40,833 bases of DNA from an uncultured Actinomycetes bacterium (GCA_903825895.1 CAIKCI010000039.1:1-40833); one strand, 5' to 3'; positions 22,050 through 31,181 are shown, numbered from the stretch's first letter. The notes: a model not told the origin generated them from the letters alone. Numbers and translations are program-made.

Positions 22050-22781
22050 ATGAGTGATCCAGCCCCTCGTTCACGAAGTGAACTCAAACATGCCTCTCAG
22101 AACAGCAAGGGGAATCTGCCACGACTCCTCCTTGTCGTCCTCGTCGTCCTCGTTCTCGCCGCTGGACTCATTAGCTGGCGTCTGCTTTCGCATCATTCAT
22201 CGCCGGCGCCGTCGGTTTCGGCCGCCCCAACAACAACCACGGTGCCACCGACCACGACGTCAACCACGCAAGCTCCAGGACCCGGCTTTGTGAAAGGCGC
22301 AGTGACCGCCGTTGGTGACTCGGTGATGATCGACTACCAAATCCCTCTGCAAAGTGCCATCCCCGGCATCACCGTCAGTGCGGGCGTCAGCCGCCAGTGG
22401 TCTGAGGGCATCGCACTCTTGAATCAACTCAAAGCACAGAACCAACTTGGCGCAACGGTTGTTGTCGCCCTTGGCACCAACGGACCGATCACTGCCCAAT
22501 ACTTTGACCAAATGATGTCGATTCTCTCGGGAGCCTCCCGAGTAGTTTTTGTCAACACCCACGTTGATCAACCTTGGCAAGATCCCAATAACGCAGTGCT
22601 GGCAGCAGGAGTAAAACGCTATCCCAACACCACCTTGGTTGATTGGAACACCTTGGCCGCAGCGAATCCGAGTTGGTTCGGCTCCGACGGCACCCACTTA
22701 GGAATTTCCGGCCCCGGCACCCAAGAGGTAGCTGCCGCGATTGCCGCTGCGGTTAGTGGAACCAGTACGTCACAGGGCTGA
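22050..22781 (+). CDS. membrane-anchored SGNH hydrolase-like protein
   Basis: A 243-residue protein with a cytoplasmic N-terminus, one transmembrane segment (about 25-47), a Pro/Thr linker and an extracellular SGNH-type domain. The nucleophile block V-G-D-S-V-M-I-D is near residue 89 and the final D-G-T-H-L block, with the Asp and His of the triad, is near 215. This domain is often fused to the C-terminus of acyltransferase-3 proteins that acetylate cell-wall glycans; here it stands alone. Removing or moving O-acetyl groups on the envelope is a fair guess. GAGAAG precedes the ATG at 22050. Confidence 0.7.
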   Translation: MSDPAPRSRSELKHASQNSKGNLPRLLLVVLVVLVLAAGLISWRLLSHHSSPAPSVSAAPTTTTVPPTTTSTTQAPGPGFVKGAVTAVGDSVMIDYQIPLQSAIPGITVSAGVSRQWSEGIALLNQLKAQNQLGATVVVALGTNGPITAQYFDQMMSILSGASRVVFVNTHVDQPWQDPNNAVLAAGVKRYPNTTLVDWNTLAAANPSWFGSDGTHLGISGPGTQEVAAAIAAAVSGTSTSQG

Positions 22782-22795
22782 CTAATCTCATCGGA

Positions 22796-23599
22796 GTGGA
22801 CGTCAAAGAGTTTCTCGGTCTTGAACGCCATGGCGCCACCAATCAGTGGTCACTGGGCGTTCAAGAGCGCGTCTGTACCCCTGGCGACTTCCTCTTTGGG
22901 GGCTGTGGCTTAGGCGCCATGATCGTGGCCTTAGAGGAGACCACCGGACGACCCACAATTTGGGCAACGGCACAGTATCTCTCCTATGCCCCCCTTGGCT
23001 CCACGCTCAACATCGATGTCGACGTCACCGTTGTCGGTGGTCACATCACCCAAGCTCGAGCAGTCGGGCGAGACCAGGATCGTGAAGTCCTCACCGTCAA
23101 CGCGTCATTGGGCTCGAACACCTTAGAAGTAGGCGGAATCTGGGTCACGCCGCCGAGTGTGCCGAAAGCCATGGACTGCCCCGAACGTCCCTTTCCTCCT
23201 CACGCTCAAGATTCAGTCTTTAAACATATTGAGACCAGGATCGCGTCGGGGAGAACCTGGGACCAGATCGATGGAACACCAGGAGGGCCGGACTCGGCAT
23301 TTTGGGCACGCTTCCCTCAACACCTCGACCCATCTGCTGCAACCCTAGCGATCTTTGCTGATTATCTCTCGGGGGCACTTGCCCATCCCTTAGGGCGCCA
23401 CACCATGGGCCGCAGTTTGGATAACACCATCAGAATGGTCCAAGTTGAACCGACCGAGTGGGTGCTCTGCGACATGCGCGTCCACGCCTTGGTCGATGGC
23501 TACGCCCAGGGAATCGTCTTTCTCTGGTCAGAAACGGGGACCTTGCTCGCAACGGCGAGTCAGTCCATGGCGATCAAACTCTGGGAATTTGAGGCCTAA
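22796..23599 (+). CDS. TesB-like double-hotdog acyl-CoA thioesterase
   Basis: A 267-residue protein that resembles two hotdog domains in tandem, as in TesB/acyl-CoA thioesterase II. The N-terminal half has R-P-T-I-W-A-T-A-Q-Y-L-S-Y-A-P, and the C-terminal half has L-D-N-T-I-R-M-V-Q, W-V-L-C-D-M-R and G-x-A-Q-G-I-V-F-L-W. It should hydrolyse an acyl-CoA of unknown chain type. The frame opens with a GTG at 22796, 14 bases after the preceding gene, with a poor ribosome-binding site; it could be co-translated with the SGNH gene. It is followed by tRNA-Ile. Confidence 0.72.
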   Translation: MDVKEFLGLERHGATNQWSLGVQERVCTPGDFLFGGCGLGAMIVALEETTGRPTIWATAQYLSYAPLGSTLNIDVDVTVVGGHITQARAVGRDQDREVLTVNASLGSNTLEVGGIWVTPPSVPKAMDCPERPFPPHAQDSVFKHIETRIASGRTWDQIDGTPGGPDSAFWARFPQHLDPSAATLAIFADYLSGALAHPLGRHTMGRSLDNTIRMVQVEPTEWVLCDMRVHALVDGYAQGIVFLWSETGTLLATASQSMAIKLWEFEA

Positions 23600-23652
23600 A
23601 TCACGACCGAAGTTTCAGCCGGGTCCTCTGTAAGGTAGCGTTTAATCTCCTT

Positions 23653-23729
23653 GGGGCTATAGCTCAGTCGGTTAGAGCGCAGCACTGATAATGCTGAGGT
23701 CGTAAGTTCGATTCTTACTAGCCCCACCA
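23653..23729 (+). tRNA. tRNA-Ile (GAT anticodon)
   Basis: A complete cloverleaf of 77 bases. The acceptor strands GGGGCTA and TAGCCCC pair, the anticodon stem CAGCA/TGCTG encloses loop CTGATAA with anticodon GAT, and the T-arm is GTAAG-TTCGATT-CTTAC. The CCA end is encoded. Confidence 0.97.
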
Positions 23730-23813
23730 AGAAGGCTCTCCCGGAGTTCAATCCTGGCAACCAGAAGCGATGTCTGGCAGACTCAGGTATTCATTTTTAT
23801 CAAAGGGGGGACC

Positions 23814-25226
23814 TTGAGCACCATTGAAGTTCACGGAGAAGAGCACGCGCTTGAAGTAGAGCAATACACCATCGAGCAAATCCCTGAGGATCAGCGCCAC
23901 GGAAAATACCGTGACCTCTTTACCGTGTGGTTCACCTCGAACCTGATGCCCTTGACTATTGTCACCGGGGCACTCGCCACGGTGGTTTACGGTCTCAACT
24001 TCACCTCGGCCGTGTTGGCCATCATTGTTGGAAACTTGCTTGGGGCAATCCTGATGGCCCTGCACTCGGTGCAAGGGCCGAAGCTCGGAATCCCGCAGAT
24101 GATCCAGAGTCGTGCTCAGTACGGAAGCATCGGATCAATCCTTGTCGTGGGCATCGTGGTCTTTATGTACGTTGGTTTCTTCGCCTCAAACCTTATTTTA
24201 GGCGGCGAGTCCATTAATCAACTCTCTGGCCACATCAGCGTGAACTGGGGAATTGCGATCTGCGCGGTACTCAGTCTTGTTGTCGTCACCTACGGCTATG
24301 ACCTCATCCACGGATTAAACCGCTGGCTCTCTATTGTCTTTGTCGTTGTGATGACCATTGCTGTCATCATCATGATCACGAAGGGCCTCGGCGGCCACTT
24401 CATGCAGACGGGATCGTTCACCTGGGCCGGTTTCATGGGCGCTGCGGTCACCACCGGCGTGCTCTGGCAGATTGCCTACGCACCCTATGTGTCGGACTAC
24501 TCGCGCTACATGCCTAAAGAACAGAGTGCCAAGCCAGTGTTTTGGTACACCTATGCCGGTGTCACCCTGGGAAGCATTCTCCCCATGATGATCGGTGCGA
24601 TGGTGGGCATCGCTTCAAAAGACTCAAGCCAAGTTGCCGCCATTAATCACATGACCGGCGGATTTGGCTGGGTTGTCATGGTGGTCTTTGCCGTAGGAAT
24701 TGTGAATACCAACACGCTGAATGTCTACGGTGGCGTGCTCTGTGCCATTACGGTAGGACAGAACTTCAAGGCCAACTGGCTCCCAAAGGCCTCGGCACGC
24801 ATTCTCTTTTCGGTGGTCTTTGTCGGGGTCTGCCTGATTGGCGCCATTGTATATCAAACAACGTTCTTGACGTCATACTTCAACTTCATTTTGATTTTGA
24901 CCTACCTCTTGATTCCGTGGACGGTCATCAACTTGATTGACTTCTACATCATTCACCACGGTGACTACGACGTTCCGTCACTCTTCCGCGCAGACGGTGG
25001 CAAGTACGGACGCTTTGATGTGGGAACTGTCGTGATCTACCTCTTGGGCTTTGTTGTCGAATGGCCCTTCATGAACACGACGTGGCACGAAGGCTGGGTG
25101 GCCAAGCAAATCCAAGGCACAGACCTCTCTTGGCTGGTCGGCATCGTTGTGGTTGCCCCCGTCTATTTCTTCTACGCCAAGTGGGAAGCGAAGAAAAACA
25201 GCAGCGAACTCACCAGCGCCTCATAA
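23814..25226 (+). CDS. NCS1-family permease (cytosine/purine/allantoin type)
   Basis: A 470-residue membrane protein with about twelve transmembrane segments. It belongs to the nucleobase-cation symporter-1 family: the early charged segment I-P-E-D-Q-R-H-G-K-Y-R-D-L-F-T-V-W-F-T-S-N-L is typical, as are G-P-K-L-G-I-P-Q-M-I-Q-S-R-A-Q-Y-G and the A-P-Y-V-S-D-Y-S-R-Y-M-P segment. Members import nucleobases, hydantoins, allantoin or related nitrogen compounds. The start is a TTG at 23814, chosen because GGGGGG lies just upstream. It heads a series of plus-strand genes for a deacetylase, an amidase-type hydrolase and an aminotransferase, so it may import their substrate. Confidence 0.88.
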   Translation: MSTIEVHGEEHALEVEQYTIEQIPEDQRHGKYRDLFTVWFTSNLMPLTIVTGALATVVYGLNFTSAVLAIIVGNLLGAILMALHSVQGPKLGIPQMIQSRAQYGSIGSILVVGIVVFMYVGFFASNLILGGESINQLSGHISVNWGIAICAVLSLVVVTYGYDLIHGLNRWLSIVFVVVMTIAVIIMITKGLGGHFMQTGSFTWAGFMGAAVTTGVLWQIAYAPYVSDYSRYMPKEQSAKPVFWYTYAGVTLGSILPMMIGAMVGIASKDSSQVAAINHMTGGFGWVVMVVFAVGIVNTNTLNVYGGVLCAITVGQNFKANWLPKASARILFSVVFVGVCLIGAIVYQTTFLTSYFNFILILTYLLIPWTVINLIDFYIIHHGDYDVPSLFRADGGKYGRFDVGTVVIYLLGFVVEWPFMNTTWHEGWVAKQIQGTDLSWLVGIVVVAPVYFFYAKWEAKKNSSELTSAS

Positions 25227-25244
25227 GAAGGTCATCTTCACGCC

Positions 25245-26348
25245 ATGAAGTGGTTCTTTTCTGAAAAGCACCGACTTCATGACGCCAATCTTGAGGTGTG
25301 GGCGGGACACCCCAGTCCAAGTACCGAAGTCGCCGCCCGCGCTGACACCATCGCTGAACTCTTGCGAGGTGATGCTTCTTTCACCGAAGCATCGCCTCAC
25401 GCACATGGGATTGACCCAATCACAGCAATCCACGACCCCCGCATGGTGGCGTGGCTTGCAACAGCCTGGGAAGAAACTCGCCCATTTAGCGAGACCCGAG
25501 AAATTATTCCCGACACCATTCGCCACGTCAGCCTCGTGGAAGGACTCGGCGAACAACCCGAATCGATGAACTCCCCCCTTGGCCGTTTGGGTTACTGGTG
25601 CTTCGACACGATGACACCCATTGTGGAAGGAACCTACGAAGCAGCGCTCAGCGCGGTGGACGTCGCGCTCAGCGCGCTCGATGAACTCGACGCAATTGGA
25701 AAGGCAACCTACGCGCTTTGTCGACCACCTGGTCACCATGCCGGGCGCGCCATGATTGGTGGCTTTTGTTATTTCAATAATGCAGCGGTCGTGGCCAACG
25801 CCATGATCGAGCGAGGGGCGAAGCGCGTCGGCGTGTTGGATGTTGACGTCCACCACGGCAACGGCACGCAACAGATCTTTTATCAGCGCAGCGATGTGGT
25901 CTATGCCTCACTCCACGGTGATCCCGACCGATTTTTCCCCTACTTCACGGGTTGGCTCCACGAGACCGGAGTTGGCGCAGGGGCTGGTTTCAATAAAAAC
26001 GTTCCACTGGCCACCGGCTGTGGCGATGACGAGTACTTGGCCTCTCTCGATGAAACATTGGAGTACCTCGACGAGTGCGGTGTCGAGCAGCTGGTGGTCT
26101 CACTTGGCGTGGATACCTATGCATTAGATCCCTTAAGCGATCTCTCTATCTCTCGTCGTGCTTTTCATCAGATGGGCTCAGCAATTGCTGCGCGTGGCCT
26201 TCCCCTCGTCGTTGTTCAAGAAGGTGGTTATGACCAGGCGGATCTTGCCTATAACGTTCAGTCGTTCCTTCGAGGCATCGCGCAACTCGATCCGAAACCA
26301 GAGCCCGAAGAACGTGATCCCTCCTCACTATCCAAACAACACCTTTAG
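25245..26348 (+). CDS. acetylpolyamine amidohydrolase-like deacetylase (histone deacetylase family)
   Basis: A 367-residue zinc-dependent deacetylase. R-P-P-G-H-H-A gives the His164-His165 pair, zinc ligands are Asp201 and His203 in D-V-D-V-H-H-G-N-G-T-Q and Asp290 in S-L-G-V-D-T, and the transition-state tyrosine is Tyr329 in E-G-G-Y. The sequence resembles bacterial acetylpolyamine amidohydrolases, which free polyamines from N-acetyl forms. It follows the NCS1 permease by 18 bases. Class III aminotransferase and carbon-nitrogen hydrolase genes downstream fit amine catabolism. Another N-acyl amine as substrate cannot be excluded. Confidence 0.85.
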   Translation: MKWFFSEKHRLHDANLEVWAGHPSPSTEVAARADTIAELLRGDASFTEASPHAHGIDPITAIHDPRMVAWLATAWEETRPFSETREIIPDTIRHVSLVEGLGEQPESMNSPLGRLGYWCFDTMTPIVEGTYEAALSAVDVALSALDELDAIGKATYALCRPPGHHAGRAMIGGFCYFNNAAVVANAMIERGAKRVGVLDVDVHHGNGTQQIFYQRSDVVYASLHGDPDRFFPYFTGWLHETGVGAGAGFNKNVPLATGCGDDEYLASLDETLEYLDECGVEQLVVSLGVDTYALDPLSDLSISRRAFHQMGSAIAARGLPLVVVQEGGYDQADLAYNVQSFLRGIAQLDPKPEPEERDPSSLSKQHL

Positions 26349-26363
26349 AAAGCAGTTTCCACA

Positions 26364-27176
26364 ATGAACACATCGAAGACCCTCTCTCTCGGTCTCATCC
26401 AATGGCTTCCCACCCCAGGAGCATTCGATGAAAATGTCGCAACCGCGCTGCGCCTTATCCGTGAAGCTGCCAATCACAAGGTCGATCTGGTCATGCTTCC
26501 TGAACTCTGGCTCAGTGGCTACGACGTCGACCGTTTGGGCGACGATGTGGCGAACTCCGCTGACGAGCTCACGGGCCCACGCCTCGCCCAAGTCCAAGCC
26601 TTAGCCAAGGAACTGGGCATTTGGATCGTGGCAGGAAGTGTCGGAGAAACAACCAACGACGGGATCTACAACACCGCCGTTGTGTTCAATCGTTTAGGCG
26701 AGATCGCCGCCACCCACCGCAAAGCACATCTCTATACCTTGACCGGAGAAGACGAGATTTTCTCTTCAGGTGACTCCATGACCACCTTCCACGACGATGA
26801 ACTGGGCACCGTTGGCCTCAGCGTCTGTTTCGATGGCGACTTCCCCTCCACCGCTCAAGCATTCGCTGACCAAGGGGTCGACGTGGTGCTGCAGCCCAAC
26901 GCCTATGAGTTCGAGGCCGGGGCCTATTGGGATCTCTACTACCCCGCAGCCGCAATCGCCCACGGCCAATGGTGGGTTCTCGGGAACCAATGTGGGACCA
27001 ACAAGAACGGCACACTGCTCGGCTCGAGTCGCATCATCGATCCGACCGGCGCCATCGTTGCCGAAGGTGCCCGAGTCCAACCAGGCTCCACGCCCGGCGA
27101 AGAGATCATCTACGGAACCATTGCCTCGTCACCTGAAATCGAAGAGGCCAAGGCCTTTGCCGCCCTACTTCGCTAG
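26364..27176 (+). CDS. carbon-nitrogen hydrolase (nitrilase superfamily)
   Basis: A 270-residue hydrolase with the full catalytic triad of the superfamily: Glu47 in L-P-E-L-W-L-S-G-Y, Lys120 in T-H-R-K-A-H-L-Y and Cys155 in G-L-S-V-C-F-D-G-D-F. The protein has the length of the amidase and N-carbamoyl-amine hydrolase branches rather than the true nitrilases. In this context N-carbamoylputrescine or beta-ureidopropionate are reasonable substrates; both are inferred. It lies 15 bases after the deacetylase and 56 bases before the aminotransferase, so one transcript is likely. Confidence 0.86.
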   Translation: MNTSKTLSLGLIQWLPTPGAFDENVATALRLIREAANHKVDLVMLPELWLSGYDVDRLGDDVANSADELTGPRLAQVQALAKELGIWIVAGSVGETTNDGIYNTAVVFNRLGEIAATHRKAHLYTLTGEDEIFSSGDSMTTFHDDELGTVGLSVCFDGDFPSTAQAFADQGVDVVLQPNAYEFEAGAYWDLYYPAAAIAHGQWWVLGNQCGTNKNGTLLGSSRIIDPTGAIVAEGARVQPGSTPGEEIIYGTIASSPEIEEAKAFAALLR

Positions 27177-27232
27177 TTTCTAGCCCTCCCCGGTGGGAGA
27201 AGCCGCCAAGAAAAGTGGCAGACTAAGAGGCC

Positions 27233-28585
27233 ATGGAACCCATTGTGAACCCAGAAGCCAAGGCCACGGTGATGGCCGATGACCGAGGACATGTCTTCCA
27301 CTCTTGGTCTGCGCAAGCCACCATTTCTCCCATGGCCATTGCCGCCGCTCAAGGGAGTTACGTCTATGACTATGACGGCAATGAGTACTTGGACCTCTCC
27401 AGCCAACTCGTCAACACGAACATCGGCCACCAACACCCCAAAGTGATTGACGCGATCAAAGCCCAGGCTGATCGCCTCTGCACGATTGCTCCGCAACACG
27501 CCAACGATGTTCGCGGTGAAGCAGCCCGGCTGATCACCGAGCGGGCTCCCGAGCCGTTCACCCATGTCTTCTTCACCAACGGTGGAACCGAAGCGGTTGA
27601 ATACGCCGTACGGATGGCCCGACTTCACACGGGACGGCCCAAAGTGCTTTCTCGTTACCGCTCCTACCATGGGGGAACCACGCTTTCGGTGAACCTGACG
27701 GGCGATCACCGTCGCTGGGCCAATGACCACGGGACCGCTGGCGTCGTCCACTTCTTTGGCCCTTTCCTCTACCGCTCAGAATTCAACGCCACGACCGAAG
27801 CTGATGAGTGCGAACGCGCCCTCAACCACCTCGAGCAGACCATTCGCTTTGAAGGGCCCGACACGATTGCCGCAATTGTTCTGGAGACAATTCCTGGCAC
27901 GGCGGGCATCATGATCCCACCACCGGGCTATCTCCAAGGCGTGCGAGAACTCTGCGATCGCTACGGCATCATCTACATCGCCGATGAGGTCATGGCCGGA
28001 TTCGGCCGCACGGGAGAATGGTTTGCCTTCGATGCCCATGACGTCGCTCCCGACCTCATCACCTTCGCCAAGGGCGTGAACTCGGGCTACGTTCCCTTGG
28101 GCGGCGTCGTGATCTCGTCAGCAATTGTTGAAACCTTCAACAACCGCGTCTTTCCCGGTGGATTGACCTACTCGGGCCATCCATTAGCTTGTGCAGCCGC
28201 AGTGGCCACGATCAAGGCAATGGAAGAAGAGGGCATTGTTGAGAACGCCAAGATGATTGGCGACACCGTCCTTCGCCCAGGACTCCTTCAGCTAGCTGAG
28301 AATCACCCGGTCATCGGAGAAGTCCGTGGCACCGGGGTCTTCTTCGCTCTTGATCTGGTCAAAGACCGAGCCACCAAAGAAGAGCTCGCTCCTTATGGCG
28401 GCACCTCAGAGGCCATGGGTGCTCTCGGTGCTGCGATGAAAGCTGAAGGGCTTTTTCCCTTCATGAACTATCACCGACTCCACATCGTGCCACCGTGCAC
28501 CATCAGTGTCGCCGAAGCCACCGATGCCATGGACCGACTCGATCGGGCCTTCGCCAAGATCGACGGCTACTACGAGGGCTCATGA
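27233..28585 (+). CDS. class III PLP-dependent aminotransferase
   Basis: A 450-residue omega-type aminotransferase. The PLP lysine is Lys280 in F-A-K-G-V-N-S-G-Y, and the ring-nitrogen Asp251 sits in A-D-E-V-M-A-G-F-G-R-T-G. T-N-G-G-T-E-A-V-E binds phosphate. The family transfers terminal amino groups from substrates such as putrescine, beta-alanine, taurine or 4-aminobutyrate to a keto acid. It ends in an ATGA overlap with the following thioesterase gene, and AGAGG precedes its ATG at 27233. Context favours an amine released by the upstream deacetylase or hydrolase. Confidence 0.88.
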   Translation: MEPIVNPEAKATVMADDRGHVFHSWSAQATISPMAIAAAQGSYVYDYDGNEYLDLSSQLVNTNIGHQHPKVIDAIKAQADRLCTIAPQHANDVRGEAARLITERAPEPFTHVFFTNGGTEAVEYAVRMARLHTGRPKVLSRYRSYHGGTTLSVNLTGDHRRWANDHGTAGVVHFFGPFLYRSEFNATTEADECERALNHLEQTIRFEGPDTIAAIVLETIPGTAGIMIPPPGYLQGVRELCDRYGIIYIADEVMAGFGRTGEWFAFDAHDVAPDLITFAKGVNSGYVPLGGVVISSAIVETFNNRVFPGGLTYSGHPLACAAAVATIKAMEEEGIVENAKMIGDTVLRPGLLQLAENHPVIGEVRGTGVFFALDLVKDRATKEELAPYGGTSEAMGALGAAMKAEGLFPFMNYHRLHIVPPCTISVAEATDAMDRLDRAFAKIDGYYEGS

Positions 28586-29241
28586 CTACTCCTGAAGACC
28601 ATCTCAAGGCGCGTAACCGGGCTGCTCACGCGCTGCGTGAGTTGAGTCACATGATGATTGCGCGTGAGATGGAGGTGGAACTGCTCGAAGAAATTGAACG
28701 AAACGCTACTCAGCTGCTCACTCAAGCAAAGGCTTCTCCAGAGAAGACTCATCCCTTTCGCACGGTGCACTCTTTTTCCATGCCCGTACCCAGTGGCGAA
28801 GGTGAGAAACCAACACATCTCTTTGCTGACTCCATTGTTTCAGGAACGGCCAATCCCATGAGTATGAACGCCACACTGTGGAAAGAAGAAGCACAAGCGA
28901 TGATGAGCGTCACCTTGGGAGCCGCTCATGAAGGAGCTCCGGGTCGAGCCCACGGCGGCTTAGTAGCCGCGCTGATCGACGAAACCATGGGATTGGTTCT
29001 CGGAATTATCGGCACCCCGGCCTTCACCGGACGATTGACCGTGACCTACCGAGCACCTACGCCTCTGGGCGTCGAGCTAACGGGTCGCGCTTGGATGGTC
29101 GAGCACCGAGGACGTAAAATCACCATGGCAGCCGAAATTCGAGCTGGTGAGGAACTCATCGCCGAAGGCGATGCGCTCTTTATTACGGTCAACAATGAAC
29201 AGTTCATCTCGGCTGCTGAGGGAATAATCGAATCCTCATAA
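28582..29241 (+). CDS. hotdog-fold (PaaI-like) thioesterase
   Basis: A 219-residue protein. An N-terminal helical part (1-60) precedes a hotdog domain with the P-G-R-A-H-G-G-L-V-A-A-L-I-D-E-T-M-G motif (near 115-132), which contains the conserved helix and Asp/Glu of PaaI-type thioesterases. It should hydrolyse a small or aryl acyl-CoA. The ATG at 28582 overlaps the aminotransferase stop by four bases, so it is translated with it. Its link to amine breakdown is not evident; it may clear an acyl-CoA produced further down the pathway. Confidence 0.75.
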   Translation: MTTPEDHLKARNRAAHALRELSHMMIAREMEVELLEEIERNATQLLTQAKASPEKTHPFRTVHSFSMPVPSGEGEKPTHLFADSIVSGTANPMSMNATLWKEEAQAMMSVTLGAAHEGAPGRAHGGLVAALIDETMGLVLGIIGTPAFTGRLTVTYRAPTPLGVELTGRAWMVEHRGRKITMAAEIRAGEELIAEGDALFITVNNEQFISAAEGIIESS

Positions 29242-29275
29242 GCGTTGTACAAAGTGAAGCCCTAAAGGAGTCCCT

Positions 29276-30241
29276 ATGCCCGCCGTTCGTGTTGACAACA
29301 ATCTGCTCTTAGAGCGCATCGATATTCCCGATCCCACGACCAATCGCCCACGCCCTGTACTGGGCCGGACGACCGCACCGCAGGCCTTTGAAGGAGAAGG
29401 CTTCCCGGTGCGCCGGGCATTCGCGGGCATCGCCACGGAGTATCTCGATCCCTTTATCCACATGGATCAAATGGGCGAAGTTCACTACGGACCTGGTGAA
29501 CCGAAGGGGACCGCCTGGCACCCGCATCGAGGCTTTGAAACCGTGACCTACATGATCGACGGAATCTTTGAACACCAAGATTCCATTGGCGGAGGCGGCA
29601 TCATTCAAAACGGGGCGACGCAGTGGATGACCGCCGGCGGCGGGATCTTGCACATTGAGCGCCCACCCGAATCACTCGTGATCAGCGGCGGACTCTTCCA
29701 CGGCTTCCAGCTGTGGGTGAATCTACCTTCTGCGAAGAAAATGATCGCTCCCGCCTACCAAGACATTCGTGCCGACCAAGTCACCTTGCTCACGAGCCCC
29801 GACGGCGGGGTTTTGGTGCGCGTCATCGCGGGATCCATCGATGGTCACACGGGCCCCGGGGTTACCCAAACCCCGATCACCTTGGCCCACTTGACCATCA
29901 GTCCGGGTGCGTCCATCACCATGCCATGGGATCCGAGCTACAACGCCTTGGCCTACGGCATCAGTGGTGACGGGTTCGTCGGCCAAGAAAACATTGAGCT
30001 CTCAACGGGCCAACTCGCCGTGCTCGGCGACGGTGAGACCATCACGCTCAGTGCGCGCGCTTCACAAGACGAACGCCACGATGCCTTTGATGTCCTCCTT
30101 CTCGGCGGCCAGCCAATCGGCGAGCCCGTGGCCGCCTATGGTCCCTTTGTGATGAATACTCGAGATGAACTTCGTCAAGCCTTTGAAGACTTCCAAGCCG
30201 GACGTCTTGGCACAATCCCCGCAGAGGAGCGCTCATCATGA
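29276..30241 (+). CDS. pirin family protein
   Basis: A 321-residue bicupin of the pirin family. The metal site lies in the N-terminal cupin: H-P-H-R-G-F-E-T-V-T-Y gives two histidines and later segments (E-H-Q-D-S and G-G-G-I-L-H-I-E-R-P-P-E) give the third His and Glu. Bacterial pirins are redox- or quercetinase-like proteins, often of unknown substrate. AAGGAG precedes the ATG at 29276, and the stop overlaps the SDR gene in an ATGA junction. Confidence 0.9.
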   Translation: MPAVRVDNNLLLERIDIPDPTTNRPRPVLGRTTAPQAFEGEGFPVRRAFAGIATEYLDPFIHMDQMGEVHYGPGEPKGTAWHPHRGFETVTYMIDGIFEHQDSIGGGGIIQNGATQWMTAGGGILHIERPPESLVISGGLFHGFQLWVNLPSAKKMIAPAYQDIRADQVTLLTSPDGGVLVRVIAGSIDGHTGPGVTQTPITLAHLTISPGASITMPWDPSYNALAYGISGDGFVGQENIELSTGQLAVLGDGETITLSARASQDERHDAFDVLLLGGQPIGEPVAAYGPFVMNTRDELRQAFEDFQAGRLGTIPAEERSS

Positions 30242-31164
30242 CCGCAACGTGGTCCTTTATCAATAGTCCTGAACTCAACGGTAAAGTAGCGGTCATTACC
30301 GGTGCCAACAGCGGCCTCGGCTTCGAGACCGCACGAGCCTTACGTCAAAAGGGTGCAACAGTCGTCATGGCCTGTCGCAGCGAAGACAAAGCCCAGGCCG
30401 CCATCGCCAAACTCGAAAAAAGCGCGATGGGTCCAAGCCCCGAGTTCGTTCAGCTCGACCTTGAAGATCTCGCATCAGTGGCACGCGCCGCAGCTACCAT
30501 CACGGAAGCACACCCGGCAGTTGATTTTCTTATCAACAATGCTGGCGTCATGGGCCTCAAAGGTCCCGACGGGCCCCAGCGTCAACTCAACGCCAACTAT
30601 CTCGGCCACGTTGCCCTCACCGCGGCGCTGCTTCCTGCCGTTGAAAAAGCGGGTGGGCGCATCGTGATGTTGTCGTCGAACCTCCACCGTCGAGGGAAAC
30701 TCAACAAAGAGACACCCTTAGATCTGTCGAAGCAGTCACCGGCCATCGCTTATGGATCGACGAAGTTGGCAGATCTCTTGTTCTGCTTCGAAGGAGATCG
30801 CCGCCTTCGTGCCACTCGCTCAGCCGCATCGATTCGCGCCGCACACCCCGGGTGGTCTCGCTCAGAACTTGCGTCCAAAGGTCCCGTCGAAGGACGAGGG
30901 GCGTTCATGAAAAAGACGGCGGCATTGATCGGCTCAAATCTTGGACAGAAGACTGAGCGTGGCGCATTGCCGACCTTGCGGGCAGCCCTTGACCCATCGA
31001 TCCCTTCAGGGTCCTACGTTGGCCCCGCGGGATTCATGGAAATGTGGGGCGAACCCAAGACCGTGGGCGCGTCAAAACTGGCCAATGATCAAGAACTCGG
31101 CAAGGCCGTGTTTGACGCTGGGCTCGCCGCAGTAGGCGCTACCTGGCCTGATTCAGATTCGTAA
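30238..31164 (+). CDS. short-chain dehydrogenase/reductase, retinol dehydrogenase-like
   Basis: A 308-residue classical-type SDR. The cofactor motif T-G-A-N-S-G-L-G is near 21-28, an Arg after the second strand (A-C-R-S-E-D-K) suggests NADP, N-N-A-G-V-M lies near residue 100 and the catalytic Y-x-x-x-K is Y-G-S-T-K near 175. It resembles the retinol dehydrogenase/protochlorophyllide reductase-like group. It is translationally coupled to the pirin gene. Its substrate is unknown. Confidence 0.87.
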   Translation: MTATWSFINSPELNGKVAVITGANSGLGFETARALRQKGATVVMACRSEDKAQAAIAKLEKSAMGPSPEFVQLDLEDLASVARAAATITEAHPAVDFLINNAGVMGLKGPDGPQRQLNANYLGHVALTAALLPAVEKAGGRIVMLSSNLHRRGKLNKETPLDLSKQSPAIAYGSTKLADLLFCFEGDRRLRATRSAASIRAAHPGWSRSELASKGPVEGRGAFMKKTAALIGSNLGQKTERGALPTLRAALDPSIPSGSYVGPAGFMEMWGEPKTVGASKLANDQELGKAVFDAGLAAVGATWPDSDS

Positions 31165-31181
31165 AGGTCTTCGGTGCGTCC

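Noticed and set aside
27177-27232. Hairpin CTCCC/GGGAG between the hydrolase and aminotransferase genes as a terminator
   Set aside because: The stem has only five pairs and no T-run, and the gene order suggests a continuous transcript.
23814-29241. Reductive pyrimidine degradation operon as a firm assignment
   Set aside because: The first two enzymes of that pathway are absent and the deacetylase does not belong to it.
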